From contig OV050031.1 in assembly GCA_920105625.2 (NCBI GenBank), positions 74,409,995 to 74,473,994 on the forward strand: a DNA stretch of 64,000 bases, in the 5' to 3' direction. This DNA comes from Clusia tigrina (lineage: Eukaryota > Arthropoda > Insecta > Diptera > Clusiidae). The number at the start of each line of letters is the position of its first letter. Position 1 is the first letter of the stretch. Under the pieces are notes generated by a model. That model saw only the letters and a program-made list of their open reading frames with translations. It was not told the DNA's origin and ran no database searches. Made by a program: the position numbers and the translations under genes. This document shows positions 36,976-47,682 of this stretch, one piece after another.

Positions 36976-37842
36976 GCGTCTCAGTCGCTGCCGCTGTCGA
37001 TTGGGGGGCTGCTGCCTTCTCTATGCCAATATCTTCCCCTATCTGCCACAGTCGGCGTCTCAGTCGGCGTCGCAGCCTCTGTCAGCGTTTCTGTAGGCGT
37101 CTCAGTCGCTGCCGCTGTCGATTGGGTGGTATTCTGCCTTCTCTATAACTTTATCTACCCCTATCTGCCTCAGTCGGCATTTCAGTCGGCGTCGCAGCCT
37201 ATGTCAGCGTTTCTGTAGGCCTCTCATTCGCTGCCGCTGTCGATTGGGGAATCTGCTGTCTTCTCTATGCCAATATCTATCCCTATGTGCTTCAGTCGGC
37301 GTCTCAGTCGGTGTCGCAGCTTCTGTAAACGTCTCTGTAGGCGTCTCAAGCGCTGCCGGTGTCGATTGGGGGGTCTGCTGCCTTCTCTATGCCTATATCT
37401 ACCCCTATCTGCCTCAGTCGGCGTCGTAGCCTCTGTCAGCGTCTCTGCAAGTGTCTCAGTCGCTGCCGCTGACGATTGGGGGTCTGCTGCCTTCTCTATG
37501 CCTATATCTACCCCTATCTGCCTCAGTCGGCGTCGCAGCCTCTGTCAGCGTCTCTGTAGGCGTCTCAGACGCTTCCGCTGTCCATTAGGGATTCTGCTGC
37601 CTTCTCTATGCCAATATCTACCCCTATCTGCCTCAGTCGGCGTCGCAGCCTGTGTCAGCGTCTCTGTAGGCGTCTCAGTCGTTGCCGCTGTCGATTGGGT
37701 GTCTGCTGCCTTCTTTGTGCCTATATCTACCCCTATCTGCCTCAGTCGGCGTCTCAGTCGGCGTCGCAGCCTCTGTCAGCATCCCTGTAGGCCTCTCAGT
37801 CGCTGCCGCTGTCGATTGGGGGTCTGCTGCCTTCTCTATGCC
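36976..37842 (+). repeat. Start of domain B array, left of the insertion
   Basis: Seven to eight monomers, several of them 110-bp. Units with ATATCTTCCCCTATCTGCC (~37028) and TTCTGTAAACGTCTCTG (~37322) recur at about 38456 and 38626, so the sequence on the two sides of the insertion is partly duplicated (offsets of about 1310-1430 bp). The last unit is cut at 37842/37843 by the insertion. Confidence 0.82.
37838..37842 (+). repeat. Left target-site duplication, ATGCC
   Basis: ATGCC at 37838-37842 is repeated at 38108-38112 immediately after the insertion. Removing 37843-38107 and one ATGCC restores a normal TTCTCTATGCCTATATC monomer. The following T is also shared, so the duplication could be read as 6 bp. 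Confidence 0.7.
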
Positions 37843-37896
37843 TGTAATTATATTTGTAATTATTCTAAAGCTTTTGTAATTATATTTGTAATTATT
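37843..37896 (+). repeat. AT-rich tandem repeat within the inserted element
   Basis: A 22-bp segment at 37843-37864 is repeated exactly at 37875-37896 (32-bp period; spacer CTAAAGCTTT). Each 22-bp segment is itself two copies of TGTAATTAT (starting at 37843, 37855, 37875 and 37887) separated by ATT. Such short repeats are common in LTR U3 regions and in retroelement tails. Confidence 0.8.
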
Positions 37897-37906
37897 TGTT
37901 AACAAA
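37895..37906. other. 12-bp perfect palindrome TTTGTTAACAAA
   Basis: TTTGTTAACAAA equals its own reverse complement and is centred on GTTAAC. It lies at the end of the AT-rich repeats of the inserted element. It might be a protein-binding site or chance in AT-rich sequence; nothing here decides. Confidence 0.5.
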
Positions 37907-37921
37907 ATTAAAAATTATTAA

Positions 37922-37930
37922 TTTATATTT
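37922..37930 (+). promoter_or_regulatory. TATA-like stretch in the inserted element
   Basis: TTTATATTT lies within AT-rich sequence upstream of ATTAAA at 38035. If the element is a sense-oriented LTR this is where a core promoter would be expected. The surrounding sequence is so AT-rich that a chance match is likely. Confidence 0.25.
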
Positions 37931-38034
37931 CAATTATATTTGTGGTGTGGTTGGTTTAAATTTCAGTGCCAGCTTCTTGGTTGTTTAGAATTTGCTGCTT
38001 TCTTCCCGGCTGATCTTCTGCTACTCACTCGTTC

Positions 38035-38040
38035 ATTAAA
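38035..38040 (+). promoter_or_regulatory. Possible polyadenylation signal ATTAAA
   Basis: ATTAAA is the commonest variant of the canonical AATAAA signal and is followed within 15-25 nt by a T/G-containing stretch (GAGTTTGTACTTC). Its position in the right half of the element suits the R region of an LTR. It is a hexamer match only. Confidence 0.3.
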
Positions 38041-38076
38041 AATTACCGGGCGAGTTTGTACTTCGGCGAGACATTT

Positions 38077-38092
38077 TACGGCGAAGACCGTA
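38077..38092 (+). other. Short inverted repeat TACGG...CCGTA
   Basis: TACGG (38077-38081) and CCGTA (38088-38092) flank a 6-nt loop (CGAAGA) near the right end of the inserted element. A 5-bp stem is weak and no U-tract follows, so it is not called a terminator. Confidence 0.4.
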
Positions 38093-38107
38093 GCTTTGAG
38101 TGCGACA

Positions 38108-38112
38108 ATGCC
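38108..38112 (+). repeat. Right target-site duplication, ATGCC
   Basis: Second copy of ATGCC, immediately after the ACA end of the element. The satellite resumes in phase with TATATCTACCCCTATCTGCC. Confidence 0.7.
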
Positions 38113-39825
38113 TATATCTACCCCTATCTGCCTCAGTCGGCGTCTCAGTCGGTGTCGCAGCCACTGTCGGCGTCTCTGTAAGTGTCTCAGTCGCTGCCGC
38201 TGTCGATTGGGTGGTCTTCTGCCTTCTCTATACCTATATCTACCCTTATCTGCCTCAGTCGGCGTCGCAGCCTCTGTCAGCGTTTTTGTAGGCTTCTCAT
38301 TCGCTGCCGCTGTCGATTGGGGGATCTGCTGTCTTCTCTATGCCTATATCTACCCCGATCTGCCTCAGTCGGCGTCGCAGCCTCTGTCAGCGTCCCTGTA
38401 GGCGTCTCAGTCGCTGCCGCTGTCGATTGGGGGGCTGCTGCCTTCTCTATGCCAATATCTTCCCCTATCTGCCACAGTCGGCGTCTCAGTCGGCGTCGTA
38501 GCCTCTGTCAGCGTTTCTGTAGGCCTCTCATTCGCTGCCGCTGTCGATTGGGGGATCTGCTGTCTTCTCTAAGCCAATATCTATCCCTATATGCTTCAGT
38601 CGGCGTCTCAGTCGGTGTCGCAGCTTCTGTAAACGTCTCTGTAGGCGTCTCAAGCGCTGCCGGTGTCGATTGGGGGGTCTGCTGCCTTCTCTATGCCTAT
38701 ATCTAGCCCTATCTGCCTCAGTCGGCGTCGCAGCCTCTGTCAGCGTTTCTGTAGGCCTCTCATTCGCTGCCGCTGTCGATTGGGGGATCTGCTGTCTTCT
38801 CTATACCTATGTCTACCCCGATCTGCCTCAGTCGGCGTCGCAGCCTCTGTCAGCGTCTCTGTAGGTGTCTCAGTAGCTGCCGATGTCGATCAGGGGCCTG
38901 CTGCCTTCTCTATGCCAATATCTACCCCTATCTGCCTCAGTCGGCGTCGCAGCCTCTGTCAACATCTCTGTAGGCCTTTCAGTCGCTGCCGCTGTCGATT
39001 GGGGGGCTGCTGCCTTCTCTATACCTATATCTACTTCTATCTGCCTCAGTCGGCGTCGCAGCCTCTGTCAGCGTCTCTGTAGGCGTCTCAGTCGCTTCCG
39101 ATGTCTATTAGGGGTTCTGCTGCCTTCTCTATGCCTATATCTACCCCCATCTGCCTCAGTCGGCGTCTCAGTCGGTGTCACAGCCTTTGTCGGCGTCTCT
39201 GTAGGTGTCTCAGTCGCTGCCGCTGTCGATTGGGTGGTCTGCTGCTTTCTCTATGCCTATATCTACCCCTATCTGCCTCAGTCGGCATCTCAGTCGGTGT
39301 CGCAGCCTCTGTCGGCGTCTCTGTAAGTGTCTGAGTCGCTGCCGCTGTCGATTGGGGGGTCTGCTGCCTTTTCTTTGCCAATATATATCCCTATGTGCTT
39401 CAGTCGGCGTCTCAGTCGGCGTCGCAGCCTCTGTCAACATCTCTGTAGGCTTCTCAGGCGCTGCCGCTGTCGATTGGGGGTCTGCTGCTTTCTCTATGCC
39501 TATATCTACCCCTATCTGCCTCAGTCGGCGTCTCAGTCGGTGTCGCAGCCTCTGTCGGCGTCTCTGTAAGTGTCTCAGTCGCTGCCGCTGTCGATTGGAG
39601 GGTCTGCTGCCTTTTCTATGCCAATATCTATCCCTATGTGCTTCAGTCGGCGTCTCAGTCGGCGTCGCAGCCTCTGTTAGCGTATCTGTAGGTGTCTCAG
39701 TAGCTGCCGCTGTCAATTGTGGGCCTGCTGCCTTCTCTATGCCACTATCTACCCCTATCTGCCTCAGTCGGCGTCGCAGCCTCTATCTGTAGGTATCTCA
39801 GTAGCTGCCGCTGTCGATTGGGGGC
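38113..39825 (+). repeat. Domain B array right of the insertion, rich in 110-bp monomers
   Basis: About fifteen monomers, many lacking one GTCTCAGTCGGC step. Units at ~38430-38730 repeat those at ~37000-37420 left of the insertion. Between about 39240 and 39720 a two-monomer unit is tandemly repeated: one monomer with CTGTAAGTGTCT and one with TATCCCTATGTGCTTCAG (~240-bp period). This subfamily introduces the CTGTAAGTGTCTCAG variant that is frequent through the rest of the window. Confidence 0.85.
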
Positions 39826-42800
39826 CTGCTGCCTTCTCTATGCCAATATCTACCCCTATCTGCCTGAGTCGGCGTCGCAGCCTCTGTCAGCGTCTCTGTA
39901 GGCGTCTCAGTCGCAGCCGCTGTCGATTGGGGGGGGTCTGCTGCTTTCTGTATGCCAATATCTACCCCCATCTTCCTCAGTCGTCGTCGGAACCTCTGTC
40001 AGCGTGTCTGTAGGCGTCTCAGGCACTGCCGGTGTCAATTGGGGGGTCTGCTGCCTTCTCTATGCCAATATCTACCCCTATCTGCCTCAGTCGGCGTCTC
40101 AGTCGGCGTCGCAGCCTCTGTCTGCGTTTCTGTAGGCCTCTCAGTAGCTGCCGCTGTCGATTGGGGGGGTCTGGTGCCTTCTCTATGCCTGCATCTATCC
40201 CTATATGCCTCAGTCGGCGTCTCAGTCGGTGTCACAGCCTTTGTCAGCGTCTCTGTAGGAGTCTCAGTTGCTGCCGCTGTCGATTGGGTAGTCTGCTGCC
40301 TTCTCTATGCCTATATCTACCCCTATCTTCCTCAGTCGGTGTCGCAGCCTCTGTCAGCGTTTCTGTAGGCGTCTCAGTCGCTGCCGCTGTCGATTGTGTA
40401 GTCTGCTGCCTTCTCTATTCCTATATCTACCCCTATCTTCCCCAGTCGGTGTCGCAGCCCCTGTCAGCGTTTCCGTAGGCGTCTCAGTCGCTGCCGCTGT
40501 CGATTTGGGGGTCTGCTGCCTTCTCTGTGCCTATATCTACCCCTATCTGCCTCAATCGGCGTCTCAGTCGGCGGCGCAGCCTCTGTCAGCGTCCCTGTAG
40601 GCGTCTCAGTCGCTGCCGCTGTCGATTGGGGGGTCTGCTGCCTTCTCTGTACCTGTATCTACCCCTATATTCCTCAGTCAGCGTCGCAGCCTCTGTCAGC
40701 GTCGCTGCCTCTGTCAGCGTCGCAGCCTCTGTCAGGGTCTCTGTAGGCGTCTCAGTCGTTGCCGCTGTCGATTGGGGGGTCTGCTGCCTTCTCTATGCCT
40801 ATATCTACCCCTATCTGCCTCAGTCGGCGTCGCAGTCGGCGTCACAGCCTCTGTCAGCGTCTCTGTAGGCGTCTCAGTAGCTGCCGCTGTCGATTGGGTA
40901 GTCTGCTGCATTCTCTATACCTGTATCTACCCCTATCTTCCTCTGTCGGCGTCGCAGCCTCTGTCAGCGTCTCTGTAGGCGTCTAAGTCGTTGCCGCTGT
41001 CGATTGGGGGTCGACTGCCTTCTCTATGCCTATATCTACCGCTATCTGCCTCAGTCGGTGTCTCAGTCGGCGTCGCAGCCTCTGTCAGCGTTTCTGTAGG
41101 CCTCTCAGTCGCTGCCGCTGTCGATTGGGTAGTCTGCTGCCTTCTCTATACCTGTATCTACCCCTATCTTCCTCAGTCGGCGTCGCAGCCTCTGTCAGCG
41201 TTTCTGTAGGCCTCTCAGTCGCTGCCGCTGTCGATTGTGGGGTCTGCTGCCTTCTCTGTGCCTATATCGAACCCTATGTGCCTCAGTCGGCGTCTCAGTC
41301 GGCGTCGCAGCCTCTGTCAGCGTTTCTGTAGGCCTCTCAGTCGCTGCCGCTGTCGATTGCGGGATCTGCTGCCTTCTCTGTGCCTATATCTAACCCTATC
41401 TGCCTCAGTCGGCGTCTCAGTCGGCGTCGCAGCCTCTGTCAGCGTCTCTGTAAGTGTCTCAGTCGCTGCCGCTGTCGATTGGGGGGTCTGCTGCCTTCTC
41501 TATGCCAATATCTATCCCTATGTGCTTCAGTCGGCGTCGCAGCATCTGTAAACGTCTCTGTAGGCGTCTCAAGCGCTGCTGGCGTCGATTGGGGGGTCTG
41601 CTGCCTTCTCTATGCCAATATCTACCCATTTCTGCCTCAGTCGGCGTCGAAGCCCCTGTCAGCGTCTCTGTAGGCGTCTCAGTTTCTGCCGCTGTCGATT
41701 AGGGGGTCTGCTGGTTTCTCTATGCTTATATTTACTTCTAGCTGTCTCAGTCGGTGTCTCAGTCGGCGTTGCAGCCTCTGTTAGCGTCCCTGCAGGCGTC
41801 TCAGTCGCTGTCGCTGTCGATTGGGGGTCTGCTGCCTTCTCTATACCTATATCTACACCTATCTGCCTCAGTCGGTATTTCAGTCGGCGTCGCAGCCTCT
41901 GTCAGCATTTCTGTAGGCCTCTCAGTAGCTGCCGCTGTCGATTGGGTAGTCTGCTGCCTTCTATATACCTGTATCTACTCCTATCTTCCTCAGTCGGCGT
42001 CGCAGCCTCTGTCAGCGTTTCTGTGGGCGTCTCAGTCTCAGTCGCTGCTGCTGTCGATTCGGGGGTCTGCTGCTGTCTCTAAGCCTATATCTACCCCTAT
42101 CTGCCTCAGTCGGTGTCTCAGTCGACGACACAGCCTCTGTCGGCGTCGTGTGGCTGTCGCAGTCGCTGCCGCTGTCGATTGGGTAGTCTGCTGCCTTCTC
42201 TATACCTGTATCTACCCTTATATTCCTCAGTCGGCGTCGCAGCCCCTGTCAGCGTTTCTGTAGGCGTCTCAGTCGCTGCCGCTGTCGATTCGGGGGTCTG
42301 CTGCTTTCTCTATGCCTATATCTACCCTTATCTGCCTCAGTCGGCATCTCAATCGGCGTATCAGTCGGCGTCGCAGCCTCTGTCAGCGTCTCTGTAGACG
42401 TCTCATTCGTTGCCGCTGTCGATTGGGGGTCTGCTGCCTTCTCTATGCCTATATCTACCCCTATGTGCCTCAGTCGGCGTCTAAGTCGGCTACACAGCCT
42501 CTGTCAGCGTCAAAGTAGCTGCCGCTGTTTATTGGGGGTCTGCTGCCTTCTTTGTGTCTATATCTACCCCTATCTGACTCAGTCGGCGTCTCAGTCGGCG
42601 TCGCAACCTCTGTCAGCGTCCCTGTAGGCGTCTCAGTGGCTGCCGCTGTCGATTGGGGGTCTGCTGCCTTCTCTCTACCTATATCTACCCCTATCTGCCT
42701 CAGTCGGCATTTCAGTCGGCGTCGCAGCCTCTGTCAGCGTTTCTGTAGGCCTCTCAGTCGCTCCCGCTGTCGATTGGGGGATCTGCTGTCTTCTCTATGC

Positions 42801-43483
42801 CTATATCTACCCCGATCGGCCTCAGTCGGCGTCGCAGCCTCTGTCAGCGTCCCTGTAGGCGTCTCAGGTGCTGCCGCTGTCGATTGGGGGATCTACTGCC
42901 TTCTCTGTGCCTATATCTAACATTATATGCCTCAGTCGTCGTCTCAGTCGGCGTCGCAGCCTCTGTCAGCGTCTTTGTAAGTGTCTCAGTAGCTGCAGCT
43001 GTCGATTGGGGGGTCTGCTGCCTTCTCTATGCCAATATCTACCCATATCTGCCTCAGTCGGCGTCATAGCCTATGTCAGCGGCTCTGTATGCGTCTCAGT
43101 CTCTGCCGCTGTCGATTGGGGGGTCTGCAGCCTTCTCTATGTATATATATCTACCCCCATCTGCCTCAGTCGGCGTCTCAGTCGGTGTCACAGCCTTTGT
43201 CAGCGACTCTGTAAGTGTCTTAGTCGCTGCTGCTGTCGATTGGGGTGTCTGCTGCCTTCTCAATACCTATATCTACCCCTATCTGCCTCAGTCGGCATCT
43301 CAGTCGGCGTCGCAGCCTCTGTCAACGTCTCTGTAGGCGTCTCAGGCGCTGCCGCTGTCGATTGCGAGGTCTGCTGCCTTCTCTATACCTATATCTACTC
43401 CTATCTTCCTCAGTCGGCGTCGCAGCCTCTGTCAGCGTTTCTGTGGGCGTCTCAGTCTCAGTCGCTGCCGCTGTCGATTGGGG
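39826..43483 (+). repeat. Higher-order block S, copy 1 (~3.6 kb)
   Basis: Collinear with 43484-46905 at an offset of 3547-3548 bp over most of its length. Landmarks: a GTGTCAATTGGG or GTGTCAATTAGG unit (~40033 and ~43580), an expanded unit with GTCAGCGTCGCTGCCTCTG (~40694 and ~44241), CAGTCGACGACACAGCC (~42118 and ~45666) and CTATGTATATATATCTACC (~43137 and ~46686). Copy 1 has one extra 110-bp unit near its left end. Confidence 0.86.
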
Positions 43484-46400
43484 GCCTGCTGCCTTCTCTA
43501 TGCCAATATCTACCCCTATCTGCCTGAGTCGGCGTCGCAGCCTCTGTCAGCGAGTCTGTAGGCGTCTCATGCGCTGCCGGTGTCAATTAGGGAGTCTGCT
43601 GCCTTCTCTATGCCAATATCTACCCCTATCTGCCTCAGTCGGCGTCTCAGTCGACGTCGCAGCCTCTGTCTGCGTCTGTAGGCCTCTCAGTAGCTGCCGC
43701 TGTCGATTTGGGGGGGTCTGGTGCCTTCTCTATACCTGCATCTATCCCTATATGCCTCAGTCGGCGTCTCAGTCGGTGTCACAGCCTTTGTCAGCGTCTC
43801 TGTAGGTGTCTCAGTTGCTGCCGCTGTCGATTGGGTAGTCTGCTGCCTTCTCTATGCCTATATCTACCCCTATCTTCCTCAGTCGGTGTCGCAGCCTCTG
43901 TCAGCTTTTCTGTAGGCGTCTCAGTCGCTGCCGCTGTCGATTGTGTAGTCTGCTGCCTTCTCTATTCCTATATCTACCCCTATCTTCCTCAGTCGGTGTC
44001 GCAGCCCCTGTCAGCGTTTCCGTAGGCGTCTCAGTCGCTGCCGCTGTCGATTTGGGGGTCTGCTGCCTTCTCTGTGCCTATATCTACCCCTATCTGCCTC
44101 AATCGGCGTCTCAGTCGGCGGCGCAGCCTCTGTCAGCGTCCCTGTAGGCGTCTCAGTCGCTGCCGCTGTCGATTGGTGGGTCTGCTGCCTTCTCTGTACC
44201 TGTATCTACCCCTATATTCCTCAGTCAGCTTCGCAGCCTCTGTCAGCGTCGCTGCCTCTGTCAGCGTCGCAGCCTCTGTCAGGGTCTCTGTAGGCGTCTC
44301 AGTCGTTGCCGCTGTCGATTGGGGGGTCTGCTGCCTTCTCTATGCCTATATCTACCCCTATCTGCCTCAGTCGGCGTCGCAGTCGGCGTCACAGCCTCTG
44401 TCAGCGTCTCTGTAGGCGTCTCAGTAGCTGCCGCTGTCGATTGGGTAGTCTGCTGCATTCTCTATACCTGTATCTACCCCTATCTTCCTCTGTCGGCGTC
44501 GGAGCCTCTGTCAGCGTCTCTGTAGGCGTCTAAGTCGTTGCCGCTGTCGATTGGGGGTCGACTGTATTCTCTATGCCTATATCTACCGCTATCTGCCTCA
44601 GTCGGTGTCTCAGTCGGCGTCGCAGCCTCTGTCAGCGTTTCTGTCGGCCTCTCAGTAGCTGTCGCTGTCGATTGGGTAGTCTGCTGCCTTCTCTATACCT
44701 GTATCTACCCCTATCTTCCTCAGTCGGCGTCGCAGCCTCTGTCAGCGTTTCTGTAGGCCTCTCAGTCGCTGCCGCTGTCGATTGTGGGGTCTGCTGCCTT
44801 CTCTGTGCCTATATCGAACCCTATGTGCCTCAGTCGGCGTCTCAGTCGGCGTCGCAGCCTCTGTCAGCGTTTCTGTAGGCCTCTCAGTCGCTGCCGCTGT
44901 CGAATGGGGGATCTGCTGCCTTCACTGTGCCTATATCTAACCCTATCTGCCTCAGTCGGCGTCTCAGTCGGCGTCGCAGCCTCTGTCAGCGTCTCTGTAA
45001 GTGTCTCAGTCGCTGCCGCTGTCGATTGGGGGGGTCTGCTGCCTTCTCTATGCCAATATCTATCCATATGTGCTTCAGTTGGCGTCGCAGCATCTGTAAA
45101 CGTCTCTGTAGGCGTCTCAAGCGCTGCTGGCGTCGATTGGGGGGTATGCTGCCTTCTCTATGCCAATATCTACCCATATCTGCCTCAGTCGGCGTCGAAG
45201 CCCCTGTCAGCGTCTCTGTAGGCGTCTCAGTTTCTGCCGCTGTCGATTAGGGGGTCTGCTGGTTTCTCTATGCTTATATTTACTTCTAGCTGTCTCAGGC
45301 GGTGTCTCAGTCGGCGTTGCAGCCTCTGTTAGCGTCTCTGTAGATGTCTCATTCGTTGCCGCTGTCGATTGGGGGTCTGCTGCCTTCTCTATGCCTATAT
45401 CTACCCCTATCTGCCTCAGTCGGTATTTCAGTCGGCGTCGCAGCCTCTGTCAGCATTTCTGTAGGCCTCTCAGTAGCTGCCGCTGTCGATTGGGTAGTCT
45501 GCTGCCTTCTATATACCTGTATCTACTCCTATCTTCCTCAGTCGGCGTCGCAGCCTCTGTCAGCGTTTCTGTGGGCGTCTCAGTCTCAGTCGCTGCCGAT
45601 GTCGATTCGGGGGTCTGCTGCTGTCTCTATGCCTATATCTACCCCTATCTGCCTCAGTCGGTGTCTCAGTCGACGACACAGCCTCTGTCGGCGTCGTGTG
45701 GCTGTCTCAGTCGCTGCCGCTGTCGATTGGGTAGTCTGCTGCCTTCTCTATACCTGTATCTACCCTTATATTCCTCAGTCGGCGTCGCAGCCCCTGTCAG
45801 CGTTTCTGTAGGCGTCTCAGTCGCTGCCGCTGTCGATTCGGGGGTCTGCTGCTTTCTCTATGCCTATATCTACCCTTATCTGCCTCAGTCGGCATCTCAA
45901 TCGGCGTATCAGTCGGCATCGCAGCCTCTGTCAGCGTCTCTGTAGATGTCTCATTCGTTGCCGCTGTCGATTGGGGGTCTGCTGCCTTCTCTATGCCTAT
46001 ATCTACCCCTATCTGCCTCAGTCGGCGTCTAAGTCGGCTACACAGCCTCTGTCAGCGTCAAAGTAGCTGCCGCTGTTTAATGGGGGTCTGCTGCCTTCTT
46101 TGTGTCTATATCTACCTCTATCTGCCTCAGTCGGCGTCTCAGTCGGCGTCGCAACCTCTGTCAGCGTCCCTGTAGGCGTCTAAGTGGCTGCCGCTGTCGA
46201 TTGGGGGTCTGCTGCCTTCTCTCTACCTATATCTACCCCTATCTGCCTCAGTCGGCATTTCAGTCGGCGTCGCAGCCTCTGTCAGCGTTTCTGTAGGCCT
46301 CTCAGTCGCTCCCGCTGTCGATTGGGGGATCTGCTGTCTTCTCTATGCCTATATCTACCCCGATCGGCCTCAGTCGGCGTCGCAGCCTCTGTCAGCGTCC

Positions 46401-46905
46401 CTGTAGGCGTCTCAGGCGCTGCCGCTGTCGATTGGGGGATCTACTGCCTTCTCTGTGCCTATATCTAACATTATCTGCCTCAGTCGGCGTCTCAGTCGGC
46501 GTCGCAGCCTCTGTCAGCGTCTCTGTAAGTGTCTCAGTCGCTGCCGCTGTCGATTGGGGGGGTCTGCTGCCTTCTCTATGCCAATATCTACCCATATCTG
46601 CCTCAGTCGGCGTCGTAGCCTCTGTCAGCGTCTCTGTATGCGTCTCAGTCGCTGCCGCTGTCGATTGGGGGTCTGCAGCCTTCTCTATGTATATATATCT
46701 ACCCCCATCTGCCTCAGTCGGCGTCTCAGTCGGTGTCACAGCCTTTGTCAGCGTCTCTGTAGGTGTCTCAGTCGCTGCTGCTGTCGATTGGGGTGTCTGC
46801 TGCCTTCTCAATACCTATATCTACCCCTATCTGCCTCAGTCGGCATCTCAGTCGGCGTCGCAGCCTCTGTCAACGTCTCTGTAGGCGTCTCAGGCGCTAC
46901 CGCTG
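43484..46905 (+). repeat. Higher-order block S, copy 2 (~3.4 kb)
   Basis: Same monomer order as copy 1, with scattered substitutions (GGTCGACTGTATTC near 44565 for GGTCGACTGCCTTC; TTTAATGGGGG near 46076 for TTTATTGGGGG). Some differences lengthen or close open frames without any pattern of codon conservation, which argues against coding function. Collinearity ends near 46905. Confidence 0.86.
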
Positions 46906-47682
46906 TCGAATGGGGGATCTGCTGCCTTCTCTATACCTATATCTACCCCTATCTGCCTCAGTCGGCATTTCAGTCGGCGTCGCAGCCTCTGTCAGCGTTT
47001 CTGTAGGCCTCTCAGTAGCTGCCGCTGTCGATTGGGTAGTCTGCTGCCTTCTCTATACCTGTATCTACCCCTACCTTCCTCAGTCGGCGTCGCAGCCTCT
47101 GTCAACGTTTCTGTAGGCATCTCAGTCGCTGCCGCTGTCGATTCGGGGGTCTGCTGCTTTCTCTATGCTTATATCTACCCCTATCTGCCTCAGTCGGCGT
47201 CTCAATCGGCGTCTCAGTCGGCGTCGAAGCCGCTGTCAGCGTCTCTGTAGGTGTCTCAGTCGCTGCCGCTGTCGATTGGGTGGTCTTCTGCCTTCTCTAT
47301 ACCTATATCTACCCCTATCTGCCTCAGTCGCAGTCGCAGCCTCTGTCAGCGTCTCAGTAGCTGCCGCTGTCGATTAGGGGTCTGCTGCCTTCTTTGGTCC
47401 TATATCTTCCCCTATCTGCCTCAGTCGGCGTCTCAGTCGGCGTCTAGCCTCTGTCAGCGTCCCTGCAGGCGTCTCAGTCGCTGCCGCTGTCGATTGGGGG
47501 TCTGCTGCATTCTCTATACCTATATCTACCACTATCTGCCTCAGTCGGCATTTCAGTCGGCGTCGCAGCCACTGTCAGCGTCCTAGTAGGCCTCTCAGTC
47601 GTTGCCACTGTCGATTGGGGGTCTGCTGCCTTCTCTATGCCTATATCTAACCCTATCTGCCTCAGTCGGCGTCGCAACTTCT
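46906..47682 (+). repeat. Satellite segment with the AATCGGCGTCTCAGTCGGCG long monomer
   Basis: About six and a half monomers, including a ~134-bp unit near 47165-47250 in which TCAGTCGGCGTC, TCAATCGGCGTC and TCAGTCGGCGTC stand in a row, followed by GAAGCCGCTGTCAGCG. The same long unit recurs near 51605, 54900, 57715 and 63206 and marks related blocks. A small deletion leaves GTCGGCGTCTAGCCTCTG near 47440. Confidence 0.8.

Larger units (their letters stand above)
37843..38107. mobile_element. Inserted element, probable solo LTR (~265 bp)
   Basis: This is the only non-satellite sequence in the window. The element begins TGTAATTA and ends GTGCGACA. TGT...ACA ends and a 5-bp target duplication (ATGCC) are the hallmarks of an LTR retrotransposon LTR. 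At 265 bp with no internal coding sequence, a solo LTR left by LTR-LTR recombination is the simplest reading. The left ~100 bp is almost pure A+T with short tandem repeats. The right ~165 bp is of mixed composition. On the + strand there is a TATA-like stretch (37922-37930) followed about 110 bp later by ATTAAA (38035-38040), the order expected of U3-R in a sense LTR. On the - strand the AT-rich repeats would form a 3' tail, so a SINE-like element is an alternative, but I see no convincing Pol III A or B box. No family is recognised and orientation is unproven. Confidence 0.62.

Noticed and set aside
37843..38107. Terminal-inverted-repeat DNA transposon or MITE
   Set aside because: Beyond the terminal TGT/ACA the two ends are not complementary (AATTATATTT against the reverse complement CGCACTCAAA), so no extended terminal inverted repeat exists.
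37843..38107. tRNA gene or tRNA-derived SINE head
   Set aside because: No B-box-like GGTTCGANTCC and no cloverleaf-compatible arms seen on either strand.
37940..38401. 153-codon frame starting in the insertion and ending in the satellite
   Set aside because: The first ~56 codons are a short unique stretch with no recognisable domain, and the rest is repeat translation. It is better explained as part of the inserted element.
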